Positions 44,529 to 53,865 of a stretch of DNA of 64,000 nucleotides are shown piece after piece. The notes under the pieces were generated by a model that had not been told where the DNA came from, did no database searches, and saw only the letters and a program-made list of their open reading frames with translations. The stretch is from NCBI GenBank assembly GCA_900312665.1, contig ONZQ02000005.1, forward strand, positions 2,149,077-2,213,076, in the 5' to 3' direction. Each line of letters starts with the position of its first letter. The stretch's first letter is position 1. The stretch is from Cephalotrichum gorgonifer. Its lineage: Eukaryota > Ascomycota > Sordariomycetes > Microascales > Microascaceae. The translations under genes were made by a program, and so were the position numbers.

Positions 44529-46001
44529 CTAAATCACGCCCCCCATGGCCTCCGCTCTACCAACAACAGTCTTTCCGATTAAGTGCCGTGCAATTCGCGA
44601 TGCGTGTGTAATATTGCGATCAATACCAGTGGTATAGAAATGGACTCCACTCGTTAGCGATCCTATTACGTATAGACCTGGGGTTGTCGTCGATTCTAGC
44701 GTGTTTTGATCTACTGAGAAGCCGCCTAATGGATGTGCTTCCAGAATCTCCGAGGAGACCAGAGACGTGAGGAGCAGAGTCTGGATACGAGTAACGTCCA
44801 GTTCTATACCCGTGGCCTCGATAACAATGTCCGCATGCAGACGCCTCTTAGAAGATGAGATTGTGAACCCAGATTGCTGGCATTGGATCACGTCAAAGTT
44901 CATGGCTTGGACCCGACCATCTCTGAGTAGGTTCTGCAGGCGGCATGCGTTGGCGTGCGGCATAGCGTGAATGAAGGTGTTCCATAGACTACCCCAGTTC
45001 TTGATGAAGGCTACCCTCTCACTCATCTCCAGGATATTCCAGTATCTCTCCAGCACTGGGCAGGCAGAGTCTGCGACCGACCTCCAAGAGATCTCCCCTT
45101 TCTCGGCAGCCAGCATATCCTGAGATAACTGCCGCAGCGGATCGTTCGTATGCAGAACATCCGGCCAGTCTCGTACATCGACATTCCGCACCAACTGGTC
45201 AGATAGGTCCCTCAATGAAATCGGCTCAGATCGCTCTTCGAGGCGACTCGCAAGTGATTCTAGAACACCCTTATACTGGTCTGGGACACTGGAGAGTCCT
45301 TGCACTGTAGGGAGTCGGCCCCCTCTGGATACAAGGTATATCGGACCAGTGTGCCCATTGTCCACCAAGTGAAAGGCGGCGTCAATCCCGCTTAGCCTCG
45401 TCCCTACAACGCAGACCCGAGAATCGCGCGGGATATTGTCCAGATGATACAAGGGCCAGGGAGTTCCGAAGTATCCGGGATGAGCTGCAAGATGCGGTTG
45501 GCTGTGCCTTGGAAAATTACCAAGGGCAAGAACCACTTTGTCGACCGAGATACTCCGGCCATGATTATCTTGGAGCACAAAGGCGTGAGTCGAGTGGCGG
45601 AGGTCTACGATTTCTCCGCGAATGATCTCTAGGGCGAGTCCCCGGGATGCGGCGTCAAGTTGCGCAGACGCGAAGAGGGATGCAAGATAACTTCCGTAGA
45701 CGTGCCTTGGCGGATAGCGGTCACCTTTGAACTGCGGGTAGGTTGACTCTACCCACCGCACAAAGTGCAGGGGATCGCTCTCATGGAGGCCCATGCTCTC
45801 CGCCGCCTGGTTGATGATGGCATTGCCGCTGCCTTCGGAATAGGTTGCCCCGGGCCCGACTCGGGCGAGCGATTCGTAAATGTATATGCGGCCGATGGAC
45901 TCTGTGTGTCTCATCTCCTCGAGCAGACGGATGAGGAGAGCCAGGGCACATGCCCCTCCTCCGCAGATCGCGACTGAGATCGGGATTGGATTTGAACCCA
46001 T
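44529..46001 (-). CDS. FAD/NAD(P)-binding oxidoreductase, single exon
   Basis: An intronless gene of 490 residues. The N-terminal dinucleotide-binding motif reads VAICGGGACALALLIRLLE (GxGxxA type). IYIYESLARVGPGATYSE and INQAAESMGLHESDP follow, a pattern of the FAD-NAD(P)-binding family PF13454 that is common in bacteria. A second Rossmann-like site, CVVGTRLSGIDAAFHLVDNG, lies mid-protein. IVIEATGIELD and GLYVIGSLTSGVHFYTTGID close the FAD fold. The reaction is not known: relatives are annotated as hydroxyacylglutathione-type or lysine-hydroxylase-like oxidoreductases without firm evidence. Lack of introns among intron-bearing neighbours, and family distribution, make transfer from bacteria possible, not shown. 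No signal or membrane segment is seen. Confidence 0.85.
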   Translation of the reverse strand: MGSNPIPISVAICGGGACALALLIRLLEEMRHTESIGRIYIYESLARVGPGATYSEGSGNAIINQAAESMGLHESDPLHFVRWVESTYPQFKGDRYPPRHVYGSYLASLFASAQLDAASRGLALEIIRGEIVDLRHSTHAFVLQDNHGRSISVDKVVLALGNFPRHSQPHLAAHPGYFGTPWPLYHLDNIPRDSRVCVVGTRLSGIDAAFHLVDNGHTGPIYLVSRGGRLPTVQGLSSVPDQYKGVLESLASRLEERSEPISLRDLSDQLVRNVDVRDWPDVLHTNDPLRQLSQDMLAAEKGEISWRSVADSACPVLERYWNILEMSERVAFIKNWGSLWNTFIHAMPHANACRLQNLLRDGRVQAMNFDVIQCQQSGFTISSSKRRLHADIVIEATGIELDVTRIQTLLLTSLVSSEILEAHPLGGFSVDQNTLESTTTPGLYVIGSLTSGVHFYTTGIDRNITHASRIARHLIGKTVVGRAEAMGGVI

Positions 46002-47481
46002 TGCCAGGAATAAGCAGGACGATGGTATCGAGAAGATGTGATCAAATCATCGCACAAGCACCAAAGCGTAACATTCCACCCAGCGTACGGATGATTTGGG
46101 CGCGGACCTTTTATAACATGTCTCGAGGAATGTAATTGTTTCCTTCTTGTTCAAGTAATAGTAGCCGGGGACGGTGACGTGTAAATAGTGGCACGTAACA
46201 GGTTACTTGGAAAAGTCCTCTGCCCGAGGAGATTCGGGGTCAGGGCGAGCGGGATCAAAGTAAGGAGCACTAGTAACAGCCACCATGCATGCACAATACT
46301 TCAAGTGACGTGTCAGTGCAAGTACTCGTAGTGTATTCCACCCAGGGAATGTGGCATGGTGTAGAAAGTTAGGCATCTGGGAAATATTTAGGCTTGCTGC
46401 AAGGCTTTTGGGGCGAGTAATATTAGGTAGAGAACAACGCATGCAGGTGAGGTGCATGAGGCAGACTCGAGTTCAGATGTAAGGCTAACTATATCCGTAT
46501 TTTGGAATTATCTCGACACCATTGGACCAATCATATCGCTGTTAATGGGAAAGCCGGCGCGTAAAAGCGGGGTTGGTTTCAGGCCGATCCCCCATCCCAT
46601 GCTGCAGATGCACATGGAACACGGGGGGACCTCCATCTATGCTTAAATGCATAGCCATATTAGCCTCGCACTGTGTTGAGCCGACTCCGAAGGTGCGCGA
46701 CGAGACCAAGTACTTGGAATTTTGTGATGGCAGCCGTGTCTGCCTGAAAGCTCGGCACCTTCACTCAAACGACGAGCCAGAGCCACTGATAGCCTCAAAG
46801 GAGTGCAAATGCCATGCGTTCCACAGCAACATGACCAGCGCTAGCTTGGTCTGTCTAGGACTCATCGATGCAGCCTACAACCCATCGAAATGAGGAGGGC
46901 ATTTTGCAACACGAAGCCCTACCAGACCTTCCCATCAAGGACCAGCTGTGGAAGGCTTTTTTGAACGAGCCGGAAATTTGACCATTCCCGGCAAATGAAA
47001 AGGCCTCCAACTCCTTGATTTGATTGAAGAGTGAGAAGGATGAAGATGGTCTAGGTGACTAGGGTTATTGTGAGGATGCCTCAAGATGCGAGGGACCGAA
47101 GTTGTCCGTCGGCTCGCGCTTAGTACGTAGGTGGGAAGCTGTTTAGTGAAATTCGAAGTCTAACTCTAGCCTAAACATGGTAAAGCCCATTAGCCCATCA
47201 TATGAAATGGTCGCAGTATGGAACTCTTTGTGGGCAAATCTGACCTATACATGCAAGATGGAGAGGGAGTATTGTACCCTCCTGTAAAATGTGCACCGGG
47301 CGTTCATTCCCTCGTCCTCCGGAGGCTGTCTTAATAATACATGTAACCATATGATTTAACTACAGTTCTTACAGGACGACCCTTTGCTGGGTATAAATAG
47401 AGCAGGAAGCCGTGGGATAAACCCACATTCCTGTCTCCACCTCTAAACGACCCAATCATCACCCGGCCTGCCACAAGGAAA
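46002..47481. other. Intergenic, no gene accepted
   Basis: A cysteine-containing frame at about 46639-46893 (84 residues) has no recognised domain and is not called. The last 100 bases are the promoter of the truncated CmcJ-like gene. Confidence 0.5.
47392..47399 (+). promoter_or_regulatory. TATA box of the truncated CmcJ-like gene
   Basis: TATAAATA lies 90 bases before the ATG at 47482, followed by a C/T-rich leader with CACC and AACGACCC elements, a typical fungal core promoter. It is intact although the gene is truncated. Confidence 0.55.
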
Positions 47482-47715
47482 ATGGTTGCCGTAACTCTCA
47501 ACTTTATATCTGGTCTTGATCTTTACAGGAATGAAAAGCCATATTTCCTGAAGATTGTCGGTGAAGAATCATCGCCAACAACCCTCCAGACGAATCTAGA
47601 GTATTCCACACACGAGGGGATCCAAATCGAAAACATCCGAGAGCATAGTTTTAGCAGTTTTTCGCTTATTTTATCAAATTCCTTGGGCCTTGATCCAACA
47701 GTCACGTCACGCTAG
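47482..47715 (+). pseudogene. N-terminal fragment of a CmcJ/AsaB-type oxidoreductase gene
   Basis: The 77-residue frame starts with VTLNFISGLDLYRNEKPYFL and continues with YSTHEGIQIENIREHSFSSF. This resembles the N-terminus of the fungal CmcJ/GA4-desaturase-like family (AsaB, NvfI relatives), where TTLNFxxP...EKPYxL...NxxxxxHxVxIxDIRGxExxFSLD is the common pattern. Full-length members have about 280-380 residues. Here the frame ends in TVTSR and the catalytic domain is absent: the next gene on the other strand ends 40 bases downstream. I therefore call it a truncated copy. The start context (AAAATGG) and promoter look intact, so a short transcript or peptide is possible. No intron leading to the missing part was found. 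Confidence 0.5.
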
Positions 47716-47754
47716 AGGTTGCTGGAAAAGGTACAATCTACCCGGGTATCATTC

Positions 47755-50700
47755 CTACTGATATTTCGCTGTGATGTAAATGTTGAAATCCGAACCTCGT
47801 AAAAAGGGCGGCTTGCCTTCCGACTTCCGAGATGATTTAAAGAACGCCTCCGTGAGACTTGTGACATCCTGATCAGTTTTGGACGCCTCCTCCGGCTCCG
47901 CAGGTTCCGCGCCCTTCTGTAGCGCCTCGGAAAGCATGAAACAAGTGCGAGCCTGTTCCATGGGGAGGGCCGGGTATAGCCTGGATATCTCTAACGACTG
48001 ACGGAAATATTTCCTAGCCAAGGAAGGGGGTTAGTTGTAATGTAAGAGGTATTTTGGGGGTCAATCCCTGCGTTCGGGGCACTCACGCAGCCTCCGATAG
48101 CGAGCCCTGTTCGAACGCTACACAACCTAGCTTGTATATAATCATGGCAACTGCAGGTTGTTTACTAGCTCTTCCAGGTGCACTCAAGGTATCCCTTCCA
48201 TGGCGATAAGCGTTTGCCGCATCATCGTACCTCCCGAGTTGAAGCATACGGTTGCCGAGTGCGAGGGAGGCGCTGGAGAGTTAGAAGGCTGAGAAGTAAA
48301 ATGGAGACAACGGGAGTGCCAAACTTACTGCCCCTCCATCCACCAACTGATGGACCTCTTGAAGAAGTCCATCGTGGCTTGCAGATCGGCAATGGTAGGA
48401 ATATTTCTGTTACCTTGAATACCATTACGTTGCAGGTTATGCTTGACCATTGTCAATGATAGGTTGCGGTCTTCCGTTTCGGCTCGGCCGAGATGGATTG
48501 CAAAGGCCTCCGAGTAGTGTTTTTCAGCCAGCTCAAACTCGTGCGCCGAATTGTAAAGGAGCCCAAGATTGTTTAATGTCGTAGCGATGTCGTCTTGATT
48601 CCCAATGCTTCTGCGCGCCCTCAACGCCTCGGTCAAAGACAACCTGGCTTCTTCAAACAGGCCCATGGAAGTCTGAACAGTCCCAGCGTTGTAGTTTAAT
48701 AAAGCCCACGTAGCTTCATCAACTGACTCCTTGGGAAGTACCTCGCAGGCCCTCATTCCTCCCTCAAGGACTTTGCGAAAATTGCCGAAGTCCGCGATCT
48801 CGAATAAGTACCTCATGGGGTAATTAGCTAGAAGCAGTGTAAGGAGCGAAGAGTGGGAGGGGATTGTATATAGGATACCATGAGCACCATGCCATCAACT
48901 TGGCAAATTCTGGTGGCGGCAAGTAGGCTGAATCGCTCTCGAGAAAGCGCGAGTTTATCTTAACAGCATGCTGGATATATAAGCTGCAGTCGTTCCATCT
49001 CCCAGTGAATCGTTGGCCGATGTGCTGGTTTGGAAACACGTCATATAGGAGTTTGGATGCCTGGTCAAAGGCTCGCTGCCGGGAGGCTTTGTCGAGATAC
49101 TGTTCAAACTGCGCATCGAATAATAAGATCAGTTAGCAGGGCTAGTGTTACTTCTAACAAGTACTTACCTGCAATTGCTGTAAGCGATGTACACTCATCA
49201 TTTCGTTGTTAGGGTCCTTCCTGAGCAACGCCAACTCTATCAACTCTTCTTCCACGTCAAGAAATCTACCACAGCATTACTAGCCTGTCAAGAATAATTG
49301 ACGCAGGGATGTCAACCTACCTATCACGGGATTCGCAGTATGTGAAAAGGCCGCGAGTGTGACGTGAGGCGTATTCATCCCAATGCTTGAATAGATCCTG
49401 CGGAATTGCATCGGGAGAGAGAAAGCTTAGTACCCCAAGGAGAGACTTCGAATCGTCACTAAGGGCGTCAAAGTTCCAGTTTGTTGCAACGGCCGGCTTC
49501 GAATCGGGATATATCCCCACGCTCCCTGGCGCTATTCTGCCATGATATTTTGCCCTGTCTTGCCGGTACTCTGTCAGAAATTGGTCGGCTGCTGTTCTGC
49601 GGCGTCGCATGAGAGCCACCATCTGGACGATGCCTATGGGGAGCCCCCCTAGCTCCTCATTCCACGCTTTTGCTGATTCCTCGTCAACCCGTATTCCTTT
49701 GCCCCATGATGCTAAGAGTTGAAAGCATTTTTGGCCTTCCGCTTCAGTGAAGGGCTCTATAGCGAGCTCGTCTTCCGTCAACCCGAAACCGATTTCAGGG
49801 TATCGAGTGGTAACGATGATCTTTCCATTCTCCCCGGCAGGCCAGAACTGATCGAGATCCTCACTGTGCTCGACATTGTCGAATATGACAAGCCAGCGGA
49901 AGTCTGTGGACAGGCATTAAACCATATGATACCCTGCCAGAGAGAGTGACGGTACAAGCGTGGGAAACGAACCTGCTTTGGAGAGGTAGTCCCTCCATAT
50001 TTGCCTTTTCTCAGCACTTGGCTTGTCTGTATCCCCGGCCAAGCCCAACTGACGAAGGCTGTCTACACAGCCCAGATCAAGGGCAGTCGCTGGCTCACAT
50101 CTCATCCATAGAATGACGCTGTATTCAGACATCGAATTCTTCGCAAATTGCAGCGCAACCGACGATTTTCCTACACCTGCTATTCCCTGTATCGTAAGAC
50201 TGTTATTGCGTTCCAGGGAATTGCGTATAGATCCCAGCTCTCTATCTCGGCAACAGAATCGGGGCGGACATTTCGGTAGTATGTATACCGAGGGGACCTG
50301 TGCGGACGCCCCTTTCGTGTCTTGGATTAAAGTGGGCAGGAAAGACACGGACTCCTCCATGTACTTCATGCACTCCTCTTCACGATCATGGATGTCCTGC
50401 CATCGATTATCTCCAAGTGAGACTGAGAGGAACGTTAGGCGCGATGATTTTGAGTGGAAATACTGGGTGGATACTGGCCGAATACTCACGGAGCGGTCCT
50501 TTATCGAGACTGCCTATTATAGCACCGAGGAATTCCAAATGTAATCGGTAGGCATGGCTCAACCTCTCCTTTGCATGGTCGGTCGGTACCTGGCTGTTGG
50601 AGCATCTCGAGTGGAAGACGGTGGCCAGCTCGCTGCAGCGCCGGAGCTTACCAATGATAGTGTTGAAGCAGTCCGCGGACTGTCCACCCGATTGGGTCTG

Positions 50701-51053
50701 CCGGACAACTCGGTGGATAGTCATACAGAGGAATGGGCTAAGCAAACACTCGCGCCCGAGTAGCGAAGAGATGTGGTAAGACACCTTCAAGATGCCTTCA
50801 AAGCTCGTACCGTTGTCACGCAGCCTGGAACGGATCGAGACACTATCAACCTCGCTGATTAAGTCTTGTAGAAAGAGGGGGAACTCCTTTCCAGTGAAGC
50901 CTTGAATCCTTTGCTGCGTAAATTTGTCCGGGAATGAGTGCAAAGCAGATTCACTGATGGCGTTAATGCTATCCCACCAGTCCCTGGACAGCCATTAATC
51001 AATTACCTATACCTCCGATTGCCTAGGAACGGGCGGCGTCGGGGGACTTACAT
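47755..51053 (-). CDS. NB-ARC-TPR NLR (STAND) protein with unrecognised N-terminal domain
   Basis: The complement model joins nine segments: 47755-48013, 48087-48272, 48329-48811, 48879-49108, 49169-49265, 49321-49903, 49973-50422, 50490-50983 and 51052-51053. It gives 927 residues. Residues 1-165 form a probably helical domain I cannot assign (FPLFLQDLISEVDSVSIRSR, FEGILKVSYHISSLLGRE). The NB-ARC part has P-loop GIAGVGKSS at 245-253, Walker B RWLVIFDNVE around Asp324 and KIIVTTRYPE. A winged-helix segment ending MSVHRLQQLQ comes next. The C-terminal third is tetratricopeptide-like (YNAGTVQTSMGLFEEARLSL, NLGLLYNSAHEFELAEKHYS, MLQLGRYDDAANAYRHGRD). The start is uncertain: the only ATG I find is created by splicing AT to G (51053-51052 and 50983). 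Fungal NB-ARC-TPR proteins are thought to sense ligands and trigger cell-death or defence output. Confidence 0.8.
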
Positions 51054-51883
51054 CACCAGATGCCACTTGCGGCTTGTGCACAATACATGTATTCAGTGCG
51101 GTAATTTCAATGTAAGGTGTGCAGCCGGGGTATTTTCATTAGCATTTGGATGGATGAATCTGGGCGGTAAATAAGTGTGAGAAACTCGGAGCCTCCAGAG
51201 GCAAAAAGGTGGCTGGGGTTAGAAGAACACATGCATGCTGAATCGCATAGCATGTGACTACAGGGACAGTTTGAAGTAGTGTAGTGTTTGACTGCTCCAA
51301 TTCTCATGGATCCCGGGCTGGCCGGGCTCGATTCTCATGTTCCACAGCATTGATGCAGCTGGCCAGATTTGAGGACTCATACAACTGCATATACTACCCA
51401 CCAATCAGAACTGGAGAATGGCGCCTCTGGTATACAAACGAGTCAGTAAGTACTACCATGTACCGCCTTTGCCCGGATAAACGTGCTGCATTCCTAGTGG
51501 TAATGTGTATGTAATTTTTAGGTGGCTGTGTGACGCTGAGATTTGAGGCTGTCGTGCTAATCCTGTTACCTACCAGCCGGGACATTCATCCAAGCCCAAT
51601 TGTTTCGACATGCTTGACACTACCCCAACCAGGCTGGGCCCGATGAGTCCAGGCGGAATCTTAAAATTCAAGGCGAAACCATATCGTCTTGCATGATCAC
51701 ACAACCTTTCATTTACATTATATTCTCTCCCTCTCTCCTCCGATGGAGTAACCCATAAACCTTGGACGCATCCTCCTTGTCTCACCCACCCTGTGCTGGA
51801 GACACGCACCCTCCTCGTCTCACTGTGTACTAGTGACACACGCCCTGCACCGAAGGACGAAATATTATTTCATTTGCTCGGCC
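51054..51883. other. Divergent promoter region between NLR and membrane-protein gene
   Basis: About 830 bases separate the starts of the NB-ARC-TPR gene and the following plus-strand gene. No gene is recognisable, so the two may share control elements. An upstream untranslated exon of the NLR gene is likely to lie here. Confidence 0.55.
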
Positions 51884-53141
51884 ATGGAACCCTACCGGAA
51901 CAAATTACGAGCCACACTATTGGCAAAGGTGGCAAGCGAGGAACATACAGCTATCCACTTAGATCCCTTCCTCTTACACGTCGAGAAAGAGATCGAGTTG
52001 ATGCTGCGGAACTTGGGCTACCTTCCTTTCGCAGACACGGACGCAGTGGAGAGCCAGAAAGCGATTTCTGGCGCCTTTGACCTTTTATCGGTGGCCTTTC
52101 AAAAGCTAGGGGAAGATCCGTCCGCGAATAGTCGCACCATCCGGGACATCGCCAAGTCCCTGGCCGGTGAGGATGGTGTACACTTTCCTGGCTCCAATCG
52201 CCCGGACTCTTTGGACATTCTACTGCAATTCACCGTGGCAGCTCTGGGATGGATCACCATGATTTTCTGCTGGCAGCACACATCCCGCCCCAAGCATTGT
52301 TCTATCCGAGGTGGAGCTTTCGCGGAGCAGATTGACCTACATATGGATGACTGCGACCGATCCACGAGCATGTTCATACGTTCCTCTGGGGTGATACAGC
52401 CTGCAGGATATCCAGCACCACCCCGGGCGGAAAGCTTGCTCTACCTGTCTATCGTCAATTACTATTCACTGACCCACATCGGGCGTCTTCGTTTCAAGTG
52501 GGTGTCGTGCTTGAGCCAGCACCTCGTGCTGGACCTGTCTACGAGAACTGTCAGCATCTTCCAGTTCCCATCAATCTGCGCGTTGGCATTGATGGGTGGC
52601 GACTACCAGCTCCTGAACGAGAGGTGAGTCTATATACTCGGTACCTGGAATATGTCGTAGCTAAGAGGGATATAGGATCTTAGATGATCTCTATGAAAGC
52701 CGTCCCTGGTCACTTCATCGGGAAGTCCTGCTATCTTTCCGACTCATTTTTGGCCAGACTCGCAAATCAAGGAGTCTGGCTAAGAAATGCCTCTTCGCAG
52801 GCAAGCTGAGTGACGAGCGCGATGGATTTTTCGACCGTCTCTTAGATCGCAGTCTAGACCCAAAGCTAGTCGCCAGGTTGGCAATTGGAGACTCAAGGAC
52901 GTTGACTGACCAGGACTGCATCCCGCCATGGGTCGACTTCCCCTTACTTGGAGAGCGCTTGCTGCAGATTCAACAGTACAATGAACAGCAGAAACCTAGA
53001 ACCACGATGGCTACGATCAGAGACAAGCGGGATCCAGCTCAATGGTACACATTGTGGGCAGTGCTGCTGATCGGTGGCCTTGCTGTTTGTCTCTCTTTCC
53101 TACAGCTTGTTGTATCTATTTTACAACTTGTGTATGATTGA
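51884..53141 (+). CDS. Uncharacterised fungal protein with C-terminal membrane segment
   Basis: The model joins 51884-52623 and 52676-53141, giving 401 residues. I recognise the pattern from uncharacterised ascomycete proteins but know no function. Features seen are a helical N-terminus (LDPFLLHVEKEIELMLRNLG), a mid-protein hydrophobic patch (LQFTVAALGWITMIFCW), and the block FKWVSCLSQHLVLDLSTRTV followed by FQFPSICALALMGGDY. After the splice come ILDDLYESRPWSLHREVLLS and FRLIFGQTRKSRSL, then PPWVDFPLLGERLLQIQQYN. The C-terminus RDPAQWYTLWAVLLIGGLAV plus a further hydrophobic stretch is one or two membrane helices. It is divergent from the NB-ARC-TPR gene. The start at 51884 is the first in-frame ATG. 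It may be a membrane-attached partner of the NLR, which is inference. Confidence 0.75.
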
Positions 53142-53865
53142 TGTTATACTGAGGTAGATAAGCGGTATTTATACCACTGACTTTGCATTTTACTTAAAGT
53201 TTGGTGGCAGAATTGACCATAGTAGATAGTAACCACACTGAAGGTATTCATTCATGAATATGGTCTCAGATGCCTTCTAGGCCACGGCTTGAGGGATTGA
53301 TCAAGGAAGTTAGTGATCCGAGTAGCGCATTATGCAGCAAAGGGTACTGTACTGGTAAGCACCTTCCTTCACCGTCCATCGATGCTACACCTTCCCGAGC
53401 GGGGTCATTATGCAATCGAAAGAATCCAGAGACGAACTGTGCAGACAACTATGCCATACATTCACATGAAATCTCCGGGAAGGTTAAGGGTGCACGCCTG
53501 AGTAAGTAGATATACGATGTACAAGCTTTATTCATCGCCCTTGCTCGACATGCATTTCGTCCAAGGTTGCGTCTCCCAGCAATGATAGCGCTAATCCACA
53601 CTTACATTCATATATCCACATTACTCGCAATCTCTATCTCACCCTCCACCTCCCTTCCGGCCCACACTCCCTCAACCCGGGAAAACTTAACGTAGTTTCA
53701 AATATACTTGTCAATACAGATGCTTACTCTTCTACGTCGTAAGTGGAATGACATCTAGGAAAGCCCTTTGCAGAGTGAGAGAAACACTGGGGGAAGCATT
53801 CTCGGAAAGTCTGTTGTACATTCGGCGTAAACGCGAGTTACAGCCCCCACCGATGCCTTGTCTTC
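53142..53865. other. Intergenic, no gene seen
   Basis: A convergent 3'-3' spacer, AT-richer than the genes. Nothing recognisable. Confidence 0.6.

Noticed and set aside
46639..46893. An 84-residue cysteine-containing plus-strand frame
   Set aside because: It has no signal peptide of normal form, no known domain and no intron support; it may be chance or a relic.
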